64,000 nt of DNA from Minwuia sp. (GTDB taxonomy: Bacteria > Pseudomonadota > Alphaproteobacteria > Minwuiales > Minwuiaceae). Made by a program: the position numbers and the translations under genes. Within the stretch, counting starts at the first letter, position 1; every line of letters begins with the position of its first letter. The DNA lies in assembly GCA_029213165.1 (NCBI GenBank), contig JARGNO010000003.1, positions 31,307-95,306 on the forward strand. Direction: 5' to 3'. Positions 19,634-28,465 of the stretch are shown here, piece after piece. The notes under the pieces were generated by a model that was not told the origin of the DNA, ran no database searches, and saw only the letters and a program-made list of their open reading frames with translations.

Positions 19634-20146
19634 TCAGGCAACACGCATGCTGTCGGGGCTGAGACTGACCCGGGTGGTCCGGCCCAGCAGATCGAGCAGG
19701 ACCCAGACACGCTGATCGGGATCTATGCGCTCCACCCTGCCAACGAAATCGGCGAATGCACCGGCTGTGACCATGACTGCATCGCCTGGCCGCACGGTGA
19801 CCGCAGCCAGCAGCTTGCCAGCCGCATCGCAGCGGCCCAGCAGGCCAGCCATCAGGTCGTCGGGAACCGGCGCCGGTCGAGCCCCGAAGCTGACCAGTCG
19901 CGTGATGCCATAGGTGTTGTTGATGGTACTCCAGCCACCTGCTTCCAGATCGAATGCGACGAAGACATAGCCGGGGAACAGCGGCCTTGAGCGTGTGACG
20001 AAACTGCCGCCCTGACGTGTCGTCAGATCATGCAGCGGCAGAAAGGTGCGAAAGCCCTGCCGGTCCAGATTGCGCAGCGCGATGCGCTGACAATTCGGCT
20101 TCAACTGTGCCAGATACCATCGTTCAGCAGGTTCGGTCGCAGCCAT
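19634..20146 (-). CDS. specialised NusG paralog (RfaH-like transcription antitermination factor)
   Basis: RWYLAQLKPNCQRIALRNLDRQGFRTFLPLHDLTTRQGGSFVTRSRPLFPGYVFVAFDLEAGGWSTINNTYGITRLVSFG plus a C-terminal KOW-like VRPGDAVMVTAGAFADFVGRVERID; adjacent to a polysaccharide locus. Confidence 0.88.
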   Translation of the reverse strand: MAATEPAERWYLAQLKPNCQRIALRNLDRQGFRTFLPLHDLTTRQGGSFVTRSRPLFPGYVFVAFDLEAGGWSTINNTYGITRLVSFGARPAPVPDDLMAGLLGRCDAAGKLLAAVTVRPGDAVMVTAGAFADFVGRVERIDPDQRVWVLLDLLGRTTRVSLSPDSMRVA

Positions 20147-20167
20147 TGGCCTCTCGTTCCGTCAGAT

Positions 20168-20192
20168 GATCGCTCATTCTTGAACATTGCAT
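20168..20192. promoter_or_regulatory. operator-like repeat copy 1
   Basis: GATCGCTCA-ttct-TGAACA-tt-GCAT, repeated at 20292-20316. Confidence 0.5.
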
Positions 20193-20291
20193 CTGCGCTC
20201 CCTGATTTGAAGTGCAAAGCGTCACGAAAGGTGCGTCATCGTGGCTGGCGAAACGAGGCTCCGAAAGCCTCTGCAGGGCTTGCGGATGCCA

Positions 20292-20316
20292 GATCGCTCA
20301 ATTATGAACACGGCAT
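20292..20316. promoter_or_regulatory. operator-like repeat copy 2
   Basis: GATCGCTCA-atta-TGAACA-cg-GCAT; same architecture as 20168-20192. Confidence 0.5.
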
Positions 20317-20373
20317 GGACTGCAGCGATTCGCAGGCTCACTGCCCCTATCGGACATTGAGACGTCACCGGCG

Positions 20374-20407
20374 CACCACAGTGTGCCCCGGTGCGGTAGC
20401 TGTGGTG
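20374..20407 (+). promoter_or_regulatory. ops-like element in a hairpin leader
   Basis: GCGGTAGC (20393-20400) matches the core of the enterobacterial RfaH ops element GGCGGTAGCGTG; an 8-bp perfect inverted repeat CACCACAG/CTGTGGTG (20374-20381/20400-20407) surrounds it. Confidence 0.4.
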
Positions 20408-20448
20408 AACCAGATTCCCCTTCAACGCACAAGGCAAATCACCGCCTG

Positions 20449-20829
20449 ATGGCAGGCAGCCGCAAGACATCACAGGAAGACGTGCACTTCCGCGTGCTGC
20501 GCCTTCTGGAGGAAAACCCGGAGATGAGCCAGCGCGATCTGGCACAGGCGGTCGGGATCAGTGTCGGTGGCGCGCATTACTGCCTGAATGCGCTGATCGA
20601 GAAGGGGCTTATCAAGATCGGCAACTTCTCCGCCGCGCGGGACAAGCGGCGCTATGCCTACATGCTCACACCAAAGGGCATTGCGGAGAAATCGGCGCTG
20701 ACCGGTCGCTTCCTGAAACGCAAGCTGGCGGAGTACGAGGCGCTGAAGGCCGAGATCGACGCCCTGAAGGTCGAACTGGAACCGTCAGGCGACCCGTCCC
20801 CGGTGCAGAAGCAGGCGCAACAGAAATGA
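20449..20829 (+). CDS. MarR family EPS-associated transcriptional regulator
   Basis: EDVHFRVLRLLEENPEMSQRDLAQAVGISVGGAHYCLNALIEKGLIKIGNFSAARDKRRYAYMLTPKGIAEKSALTGRFLKRKLAEYEALKAEI. Confidence 0.9.
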   Translation: MAGSRKTSQEDVHFRVLRLLEENPEMSQRDLAQAVGISVGGAHYCLNALIEKGLIKIGNFSAARDKRRYAYMLTPKGIAEKSALTGRFLKRKLAEYEALKAEIDALKVELEPSGDPSPVQKQAQQK

Positions 20830-21827
20830 CCCGGGTGCTGGTCACGGGGGGCGCAGGCTACATTGGTGCCCATACCTGCAAGGCGCTGGCTCATGCCGGG
20901 CATCAGCCGATCGTCTACGACAATCTGGTCTACGGCCACCGCCACGCCGTCCATTGGGGACCCTTCGCGGAAGGTGACATCCTGGACCGCGCGCGGCTGG
21001 ATGCCGTCATTGCCGAACATGCGCCGGAGGCGGTGATACATTTCGCGGCATTCGCCTATGTCGGGGAGTCCGTGACCGATCCGGGCAAGTACTATCGCAA
21101 CAATGTGGCAGGTACCCTGAACCTGATGGAAGCGATCCGTGATCACGGGATCGCTCACATGGTCTTTTCGAGTACCTGCGCGACCTACGGCGTCCCGACG
21201 GTGGTTCCGATCACCGAGGACGCTGCGCAGAACCCGATCAATCCCTACGGCCAGTCGAAACTGATGGTCGAGCAGATGATGGCGGACTTCGAACGCGCAC
21301 ACGGGCTTGGCTGGGTCGCACTGAGGTACTTCAATGCCTCCGGTGCCGATCCTGACGGTGAGACGGGGGAAGATCACACACCCGAGACGCACCTGATCCC
21401 GCTGATCCTCGACGCAGCGATGGGGCGTCGTGCCGCCATCACTGTCTTCGGCGACGACTATGACACCCCGGATGGCAGCTGCATCCGCGATTACATCCAT
21501 GTCACCGATCTGGCCGACGCGCACCTTCGCGCGCTTGAGGGGTTGCGGCGCGGCATGGCGTCCGGAGCATTCAATCTGGGCAATGGCACCGGGTATTCGG
21601 TCTTCGAGGTCATCGAGGCCGTTGAGCGCGTCACCGGCCTGACCGTGCCGAAGGAGATCGGGCCGCGACGGCCGGGCGACCCTGACCGACTGGTGGGCAG
21701 CGCGGAGAAGGCCCGTCGGGAACTCGGCTGGCAACCGCGCTTCGCGGCGCTGGACCAGATCATTCGCACAGCCTGGAACTGGCATCTGAAGCTCCATGAG
21801 CGCGGCAAGCAGGTGTCTTCAGCCTGA
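20826..21827 (+). CDS. galE: UDP-glucose 4-epimerase
   Basis: VLVTGGAGYIGAHTCKAL, FSSTCATYG, NPYGQSKLMVE, LRYFNASGADPDGE, DGSCIRDYIHVTDLADAH. Confidence 0.93.
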   Translation: MTRVLVTGGAGYIGAHTCKALAHAGHQPIVYDNLVYGHRHAVHWGPFAEGDILDRARLDAVIAEHAPEAVIHFAAFAYVGESVTDPGKYYRNNVAGTLNLMEAIRDHGIAHMVFSSTCATYGVPTVVPITEDAAQNPINPYGQSKLMVEQMMADFERAHGLGWVALRYFNASGADPDGETGEDHTPETHLIPLILDAAMGRRAAITVFGDDYDTPDGSCIRDYIHVTDLADAHLRALEGLRRGMASGAFNLGNGTGYSVFEVIEAVERVTGLTVPKEIGPRRPGDPDRLVGSAEKARRELGWQPRFAALDQIIRTAWNWHLKLHERGKQVSSA

Positions 21828-22915
21828 TGCGGATCTATGCCCTGATCACGGATGCCTATGGCGGTCATGGCGGCGTCGCGGTCTACAATCGTGACCTGCT
21901 CTCCGCTTTCCTGGAGCACCCCGGGGTCACGGAAGTCATCGCGGTCCCGCGGGTGATCAGTCACGCCATGGAGACCCTGCCGGAAGGACTGACCTATCGC
22001 ACCGGTGCGGCAGGCGGGGTTGTCCGGTTCCTGGCCACCATCGTGCGGGACCTGCCGAGCATCGCCCGCAGTGACCTGATCTATTGCGGGCATCTGAACC
22101 TTGCCCCCCTCGCCTGGGCCCTCGGCAAGCTGTTCGGGCGACCGGTGCTCGGCGCGCTCTATGGTATCGAGGCATGGCAGCCATCCAGCCGCCGGGTAAC
22201 CGCCTGGGCCAGCCGCCACCTGGCCCGGTACTATGCCATCAGCAACTACACCCGTGACCGCTTCACGGCATGGTCCCGGGTTTCCGCCGGGCACGTCGAG
22301 CTGCTGCCCAACGCGATTCATCTCCAGGACTATGCGCCGGGCGCCAAGTCCGAAACGCTGGCCGCCCGCTACGGCCTGCAGAATCGCAAGGTCCTGCTGA
22401 CGTTCGGGCGACTGGTTTCGAGGGAGCGGGCCAAGGGGTTCGACGAGGTCCTGCAGGTCCTGCCGACACTGGTGGCCGAAGATCCGTCCATCGCCTATCT
22501 GATCGCAGGCGATGGTGCCTACCGCAGACGGCTGGAGGAACGGGTTGCCGAACTGCACCTTGGCGAACATGTCGTCTTCACCGGCTTCGTCGAGGAAGCC
22601 GAGAAGGCCGATCTCTACCGTCTGGCCGACCTGTATGTCATGCCGAGCCGGGGCGAGGGCTTCGGTTTCGTCTTCCTGGAGGCCATGGCGAGTGGCGTCC
22701 CCGTCATCGCCAGTTCGACGGACGGCAGCCGTGATGCGGTGCGTGACGGCGAACTGGGCGAAATGGTCGATCCGGACAAGCCGGATGAACTGCTTGCCGC
22801 GATCCGGCGTGGACTGAATGCCCCGCGCGGGGTACCGGATGGGCTGGGCTATTTTGCCTTCGGACAGTTTGCCGAGCGTGTCCGTGACATTCTGGACGGG
22901 ATGGTGAAACGGTGA
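21827..22915 (+). CDS. glycosyltransferase family 4
   Basis: DAYGGHGGVAVYNRDLL, GT-B fold, LADLYVMPSRGEGFGFVFLEAMASGVPVIASSTDG. Confidence 0.92.
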   Translation: MRIYALITDAYGGHGGVAVYNRDLLSAFLEHPGVTEVIAVPRVISHAMETLPEGLTYRTGAAGGVVRFLATIVRDLPSIARSDLIYCGHLNLAPLAWALGKLFGRPVLGALYGIEAWQPSSRRVTAWASRHLARYYAISNYTRDRFTAWSRVSAGHVELLPNAIHLQDYAPGAKSETLAARYGLQNRKVLLTFGRLVSRERAKGFDEVLQVLPTLVAEDPSIAYLIAGDGAYRRRLEERVAELHLGEHVVFTGFVEEAEKADLYRLADLYVMPSRGEGFGFVFLEAMASGVPVIASSTDGSRDAVRDGELGEMVDPDKPDELLAAIRRGLNAPRGVPDGLGYFAFGQFAERVRDILDGMVKR

Positions 22916-23883
22916 GCCCGCAAGCCACAGCCCTGATCTGCGGAGTATCCGGGCAGGATGGGGCCTATCTGGCCCGGCTGCTGCTCGACAGGGGCTATCG
23001 GGTCATCGGCACGTCCCGTGATGCCACAACGAACAGTTTTGCGAACCTGGAACGGCTGGGCATCGCGGATCGCGTCGAGACCGCATCGATGGTCCTGACC
23101 GACTTCCGGAGTGTGCTGCAGGCACTGAGCCGCTTCGAACCGGATGAAATCTACAATCTCGCAGGGCAGAGTTCGGTTGGCCTGTCGTTCCAGCAGCCCG
23201 TCGAGACCCTGGACAGTATTGCGGGCGGCACCATCAACCTGCTGGAGGCCGTGCGCTTCACCGGTCGTCCGGTGAAGCTCTACAACGCAGGTTCCAGCGA
23301 ATGCTTCGGCGACACCGGCGGCGAGGCGGCGAACGAGGATACCGCGTTCCGCCCGCGCAGCCCCTATGCGACAGCCAAGGCCACAGCGCACTGGGCCGTT
23401 GCCAACTATCGGGAAGCCTATGGTCTGCACGCCTGCACCGGCATCCTGTTCAATCATGAATCCCCGCTGCGGCCAGCCCGCTTCGTCACTCGCAAGATTG
23501 TCAACGGTGCCTGCCGCATCGCGCGAGACGGCGGCGGCGTTCTGCAGCTCGGCAACCTTTCGGTCAGTCGCGACTGGGGCTGGGCGCCAGAGTATGTGGA
23601 CGCCATGTGGCGCATGTTGCAGACCGACAGTCCGGCGGACTATGTCATCGCGACGGGCCGGAGCCACACGTTGCAGGCCTTCTGCAACGCTGTGTTTGCG
23701 GAACTCGACCTGGACGCTGCCGCACATGTCGAGATGGACGAGAGCCTGAAACGCCCCTCCGACATCGAATTCGGCCAGGGCGATGCCAGTCGGGCCGCAC
23801 GCGACCTCGGGTGGAAGGCGACGTATCACATGGACGAAGTCGTGAAAGCCATGGTTGAAGCAGAGAAAGCCTTGCATGACTGA
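22912..23883 (+). CDS. gmd: GDP-mannose 4,6-dehydratase
   Basis: ALICGVSGQDGAYLARLLLDRGYRVIGTSRD, DEIYNLAGQSSVGLSFQQPVET, NAGSSECFGDTGG, LFNHESPLRPARFVTRKIV; GTG start overlapping the upstream stop. Confidence 0.9.
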   Translation: MSPQATALICGVSGQDGAYLARLLLDRGYRVIGTSRDATTNSFANLERLGIADRVETASMVLTDFRSVLQALSRFEPDEIYNLAGQSSVGLSFQQPVETLDSIAGGTINLLEAVRFTGRPVKLYNAGSSECFGDTGGEAANEDTAFRPRSPYATAKATAHWAVANYREAYGLHACTGILFNHESPLRPARFVTRKIVNGACRIARDGGGVLQLGNLSVSRDWGWAPEYVDAMWRMLQTDSPADYVIATGRSHTLQAFCNAVFAELDLDAAAHVEMDESLKRPSDIEFGQGDASRAARDLGWKATYHMDEVVKAMVEAEKALHD

Positions 23884-24763
23884 GACAGACAAGACGGTCG
23901 CCGACCGGCAGGCCGGGCATCATGATGCGCAGTGGACCCGTATCATCCAGCCCCAGCGCGGCCTGCTTTCGGTGCCGGTCGCCGAGATCTGGGCCTATCG
24001 CGACCTGCTGCTGTTGCTGGTCCGGCGGGACTTCGTGGCGCTGTACAAGCAGACCGTGCTGGGACCGATCTGGTTCATCATCCAGCCGGTGATGATGACC
24101 ATCGTGTTCACCATCGTATTCGGCAATATCGCCAACATTTCCACCGACGGCGTTCCACACACGGTCTTCTACCTGGCGGGAATCACGATGTGGACGTTCT
24201 TCGCCGATGCCTTCACCAAGACTTCGGAAACCTTCATCACCAATGCCAGCATCTTCGGCAAGGTCTACTTTCCACGCGTGATCGTACCCTTGTCGGTGGT
24301 GCTTTCCGGGCTGCTGAAATTCGCTGTCCAGTTCACCATCCTGATCGCCTTCGTTGCCTACTTCGCGGCGACCACGGAAGTCGTGCAGCCGACCTGGGCC
24401 GTGCTGCTGCTGCCCGTGCTGTTGCTGATGATGGGAACACTCGGTCTCAGTCTCGGCATGATCATTTCCGCCCTGACCACCAAGTATCGCGACCTGCGTT
24501 TCCTGATGCAGTTCGGTGTGCAGTTGCTGATGTACGCCACGCCGGTGATCTACCCGGTCTCCGCCCTGCCGGATACCTATCGGATCTACATCATGGCCAA
24601 CCCGATCACGCCGATTGTCGAGGCATTTCGCTACGCCTTCGTCGGTCGCGGCGATTTTGACCCCATGCACCTGGCCTACAGCGGTGGTGTGATCCTTGTC
24701 CTGCTGATCGCGGCGACCGTGATCTTCAATCAGGTCGAGAAAAACTTCATGGATACAGTCTGA
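23876..24763 (+). CDS. ABC-2 type polysaccharide export permease (Wzm-like)
   Basis: YRDLLLLLVRRDFVALYKQTVLGPIWFIIQPVMMTIVFTIVFGNIANISTDGVPHTVFYLAGITMW and six TM segments. Confidence 0.93.
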   Translation: MTETDKTVADRQAGHHDAQWTRIIQPQRGLLSVPVAEIWAYRDLLLLLVRRDFVALYKQTVLGPIWFIIQPVMMTIVFTIVFGNIANISTDGVPHTVFYLAGITMWTFFADAFTKTSETFITNASIFGKVYFPRVIVPLSVVLSGLLKFAVQFTILIAFVAYFAATTEVVQPTWAVLLLPVLLLMMGTLGLSLGMIISALTTKYRDLRFLMQFGVQLLMYATPVIYPVSALPDTYRIYIMANPITPIVEAFRYAFVGRGDFDPMHLAYSGGVILVLLIAATVIFNQVEKNFMDTV

Positions 24764-26052
24764 TGAGCACGCCTGCGCTCCGGGTCGACAATGTGTCCAA
24801 GATGTACCGTCTCGGCGAGGTCGGCACAGGTTCCCTGTCACATGACCTGAACCGGGCCTGGGCCCGACTGCGCGGCAGACCCGACCCCTATGCCCTGATC
24901 GGCGCGGTCAATGACCGGACCAGCGAAGGCACAAGGGACTTCGTCTGGGCCTTGCGCGACATCAATTTCGAAGTCGGCCAGGGCGATATCGTCGGCATCA
25001 TCGGGCGCAATGGCGCGGGCAAATCGACCCTGCTGAAACTGCTCTCACGGGTCACAGCCCCAACGGAAGGCAAGATCTTCATCAACGGACGCATCGCCAG
25101 TCTGCTGGAGGTCGGAACCGGTTTCCACCCTGACCTTACAGGACGGGAGAACATCTTCCTCAACGGCGCGATCCTGGGCATGAACAAGCAGGAAATCCGG
25201 GCCCGCTTCGACGAGATCGTCGAGTTCTCCGGCTGCGCCAAGTACATCGACACGCCGGTGAAACGCTATTCGTCGGGCATGCATGTCCGCCTTGCCTTCG
25301 CCGTCGCAGCACACCTGGAGACCGATATCCTGATCGTCGATGAGGTGCTGGCCGTCGGCGACGCCGAATTCCAGCAGCGCTGCCTCGGCAAGATGAAGGA
25401 CCTGAGCACGAAAGGCCACCGTACCGTCCTGTTTGTCAGCCACAACATGGCCTCAATATCTGCCCTCTGCCCCCGATCACTCATGATCACGAAGGGTGGA
25501 ATTTCCTTCGACGGCGTCACGTCCGAGACCATTCGGCGGTACATGAAGGAAAGTCAGGTACTCATGACAAGCAGAGTTTCTGACCGATCCGATCGCAGCG
25601 GGAACGGCAAGGCACGCCTGGTGAAAATCCAGATCAAGGACAGCCAGTCAGAAATACGAAGTCAGTTCGCAACCGGTGAACAGTTCAGGATCGAGATGGA
25701 AATCGAATGTTCCGCGCCACTTGAGAACTGCAATATCGCCTTGGGTGTCTACAACGGCGTTGGAACGAAGCTAACCGATTTCTGGACTGACCTGACACTG
25801 CCGCGCCTGAACCTGCATCGCGGGATCAATCACGTCTCCTGCGTCTCCACCTCATCCAATTTCTCTGTCGGTGATTTCCGCTTCAATTTCTTCCTGGAAT
25901 CCAACAATGAAGTTGTCGATGCAATGGAAGATGTCGCGCAGGCCGAGTTCATGGCCGCACGGACCGGAAATCTGCAGATCGCCCCACGTGACGACTGCGG
26001 ACCCGTATTGCTTGATCACGAGTGGACGTTCAATGGCGGGATGTCAAAATGA
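24763..26052 (+). CDS. ABC polysaccharide export ATP-binding protein with C-terminal Wzt carbohydrate-binding domain
   Basis: IIGRNGAGKSTLLKLLSRVTAPTEGKIFINGRIASLLEVGTGFHPDLTGRENIFLNGAILGM; Wzt-like C-terminal beta domain (LENCNIALGVYNGVGTKLTDF...FRFNFFLESNNEVVD). Confidence 0.93.
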   Translation: MSTPALRVDNVSKMYRLGEVGTGSLSHDLNRAWARLRGRPDPYALIGAVNDRTSEGTRDFVWALRDINFEVGQGDIVGIIGRNGAGKSTLLKLLSRVTAPTEGKIFINGRIASLLEVGTGFHPDLTGRENIFLNGAILGMNKQEIRARFDEIVEFSGCAKYIDTPVKRYSSGMHVRLAFAVAAHLETDILIVDEVLAVGDAEFQQRCLGKMKDLSTKGHRTVLFVSHNMASISALCPRSLMITKGGISFDGVTSETIRRYMKESQVLMTSRVSDRSDRSGNGKARLVKIQIKDSQSEIRSQFATGEQFRIEMEIECSAPLENCNIALGVYNGVGTKLTDFWTDLTLPRLNLHRGINHVSCVSTSSNFSVGDFRFNFFLESNNEVVDAMEDVAQAEFMAARTGNLQIAPRDDCGPVLLDHEWTFNGGMSK

Positions 26053-27266
26053 ACATCCTGATCGTGGTCGATTCAGACCCCCTGCGCGAACAAAGGGTCA
26101 TGAACATGGTTCAGCTGATGTCCAATTTCGGCACTGTGACTGTGATGGAAATTGAAACATCGAAATCAAACCGAACCAGCAACGAGACGAATTCGAAATT
26201 CAAGAAAGTCACAATCAGCAGAAAAAATCCAAAATCCCATTGGAAAAAGGGATTTTTTTTCAGAAAATACAGATCTCTTGTCAACAGGATACTATATTTT
26301 TTTTATAGAAAAAACCATTTCATTCGGGAATTATTGACCATATCTGCTCTTTCTGCAAAAAAAATTCAAAGTCACATTGACGTTTCCGAATATCAGATCA
26401 CTGTAATTCATCACATATGGAATATTCCTTCGGTATACAATGCATTTCGAGACACGGATACCACGTTCATTTGCAATCTTCATGAATATTACCCAGAACA
26501 GCACGCTGAAAATGATGAGTGGATGCAGGAGCAGAACGGATATCTGAACTACATTTGTCGGAAATATTTGAAAAAAATGAATACTTGCCTCTCGGTTTGC
26601 GACAGCATTTCGCAACGATATTTGAAGAATTTCGGAGGAAATTACATATTATTCAGAAATATCAAGGAATACTTTGATCTGACGCCCTCGACGAACGACG
26701 AAAAAATAACTCATCTCGTGCATCATGGAATCGCGAACAGATCCAGGAAGATCGAAAACTTCATTCAGGCCGTCGATATGCTGGGTGGCCGATTTCAATT
26801 GCATCTGTTCCTCACGGCTTCATCGTCCGATCCTGACTATCACAGATCGCTGGAGGAACTGGCGAATGCGTCAGCATTTGCAGAATTCCATGCCCCGGTC
26901 CCAACCAAGGAAATTCCGGCGCACATCAACAAGTACGACATTGCGCTCAGTATCGTTCCGAACGCCAATTTCAATCAACTCTGCATGCTTCCGAACAAGG
27001 TCTTTGAATCAATTCAGGCAAGGTTGATGCTGATTGTCGGCCCGTCGCACGAGATGAAGGAACTGGTGGAACGCCACGATATCGGGATATCCATTCCCGA
27101 GGCGAGCGCCGAATGTCTGGCACGAACCCTCGCCAATCTGGATATCAGTACGATTGCCGGGTTCAAACAGAGGAGCCATCTTGCCGCACGCGAAGTCTGC
27201 ACCGAAACCGAGATCAAGAGAGCGATCTCCGAATTGCGCAAGGTCGGGATCGTTGCAACCGGATAG
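26049..27266 (+). CDS. glycosyltransferase (GT-B-like), AT-rich gene
   Basis: MNILIVVDSDPLREQRVMNMVQLM...FICNLHEYYPEQHAENDEW...MLPNKVFESIQARLMLIVGPSHEMKELVERHDIGISIPEAS. Confidence 0.75.
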   Translation: MNILIVVDSDPLREQRVMNMVQLMSNFGTVTVMEIETSKSNRTSNETNSKFKKVTISRKNPKSHWKKGFFFRKYRSLVNRILYFFYRKNHFIRELLTISALSAKKIQSHIDVSEYQITVIHHIWNIPSVYNAFRDTDTTFICNLHEYYPEQHAENDEWMQEQNGYLNYICRKYLKKMNTCLSVCDSISQRYLKNFGGNYILFRNIKEYFDLTPSTNDEKITHLVHHGIANRSRKIENFIQAVDMLGGRFQLHLFLTASSSDPDYHRSLEELANASAFAEFHAPVPTKEIPAHINKYDIALSIVPNANFNQLCMLPNKVFESIQARLMLIVGPSHEMKELVERHDIGISIPEASAECLARTLANLDISTIAGFKQRSHLAAREVCTETEIKRAISELRKVGIVATG

Positions 27267-27328
27267 TCGGCGCAGCCCAACCGAAGCTGATGCTCACGAC
27301 ACAAGTCCGCCAGAACGAGGCCTGAACA

Positions 27329-28462
27329 ATGGTTGAGTCATGCACCAATTGCATCATGACGAAGATGGACGACCCCACCCTCACCTTCGATGAGGATGGT
27401 GTATGCAGCCTGTGCAGAAAATTCCAGGGAATGCTGGCTGAACTTCCAGGGAACAAGGAAGAGAGCGACAAGATACTTCTCCCGATGATCGAGAAGATCA
27501 AGGAACGGGGAAAAGGGCATCCTTATGACTGCATCACCGGAGTCAGCGGCGGCGTCGACAGCACCTACGTCTGCCTGTTGATGAAGCGATATGGTCTGCG
27601 TCCACTTTGCGTCCACTTCGACAACGGCTGGAATACCGAGCTTGCGGTCGAGAACATCAACAGGATGATTGATATTCTCGGATTCGACTTGGAAACTTAT
27701 GTTATCGACTGGGAAGATTTCCGTGAATTGCAGATCGCGTACTTGAAATCAGGTGTGATTGATATTGAAGTGGCGACGGATCATGCGATTTATGGATCAC
27801 TCTACAGCATGGCTATCAAGAACGATATTCCGTTCATTATCAGCGGTGTGAATACGGCCACAGAAGATTTCATGCCTTACCATTGGTGTTTCGACAAACA
27901 TGATGACGCCAACATCAAGGATATTTACCGCAAGCATGGATCCAAGCGACCACTGAAGAACTACCCCTTCGTTGACGCCAGGCTTCGCCGAAAAATCAAA
28001 CGGTCAAACATAGAAGTCATTCGAATTCTGAATATGTTGCCGATCAATATTGATGAAATGAAGGCTGACATTACCCGCGAACTCGGCTGGAAGCCATATG
28101 ATGGCAAACATCACGAGTCCATTTTCACCCGTTTCTATCAGGGCTACATTCTCCCCCGGAAGTTCGGCGTCGACAAGCGCAAGGCCCATCTTTCGAATTT
28201 GGTCTGTGCTGGCATGACCACTCGTCAGCAGGCGCTGGCAGAGTTCCAGCAGGACATCTATCCGCCGAGTCAGGCACGTGAGGATCTGGAGTTCGTCAGC
28301 AAGAAACTTCAGTTTTCGGTGGAGGAGTTTGAACAGCTCATGCGTGAACCTCCCCGGCGGCATCTCGACTTTGCAAATAGTCGCTGGTTCTTTGCGCGCT
28401 ATCCCGTGGCCAAGCCGCTTCTGCCTCTCTGGCGACGCTACAAGGCCTGGCGGGACGCCTGA
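27329..28462 (+). CDS. N-acetyl sugar amidotransferase, WbpG-like (copy 1)
   Basis: N-terminal CxxC...CxxC (CTNCIMTKMDDPTLTFDEDGVCSLC), PP-loop GVSGGVDSTYV, YDGKHHESIFTRFYQGYILPRKFGVDKRKAHLSNLV. Confidence 0.9.
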   Translation: MVESCTNCIMTKMDDPTLTFDEDGVCSLCRKFQGMLAELPGNKEESDKILLPMIEKIKERGKGHPYDCITGVSGGVDSTYVCLLMKRYGLRPLCVHFDNGWNTELAVENINRMIDILGFDLETYVIDWEDFRELQIAYLKSGVIDIEVATDHAIYGSLYSMAIKNDIPFIISGVNTATEDFMPYHWCFDKHDDANIKDIYRKHGSKRPLKNYPFVDARLRRKIKRSNIEVIRILNMLPINIDEMKADITRELGWKPYDGKHHESIFTRFYQGYILPRKFGVDKRKAHLSNLVCAGMTTRQQALAEFQQDIYPPSQAREDLEFVSKKLQFSVEEFEQLMREPPRRHLDFANSRWFFARYPVAKPLLPLWRRYKAWRDA

Positions 28463-28465
28463 CAG

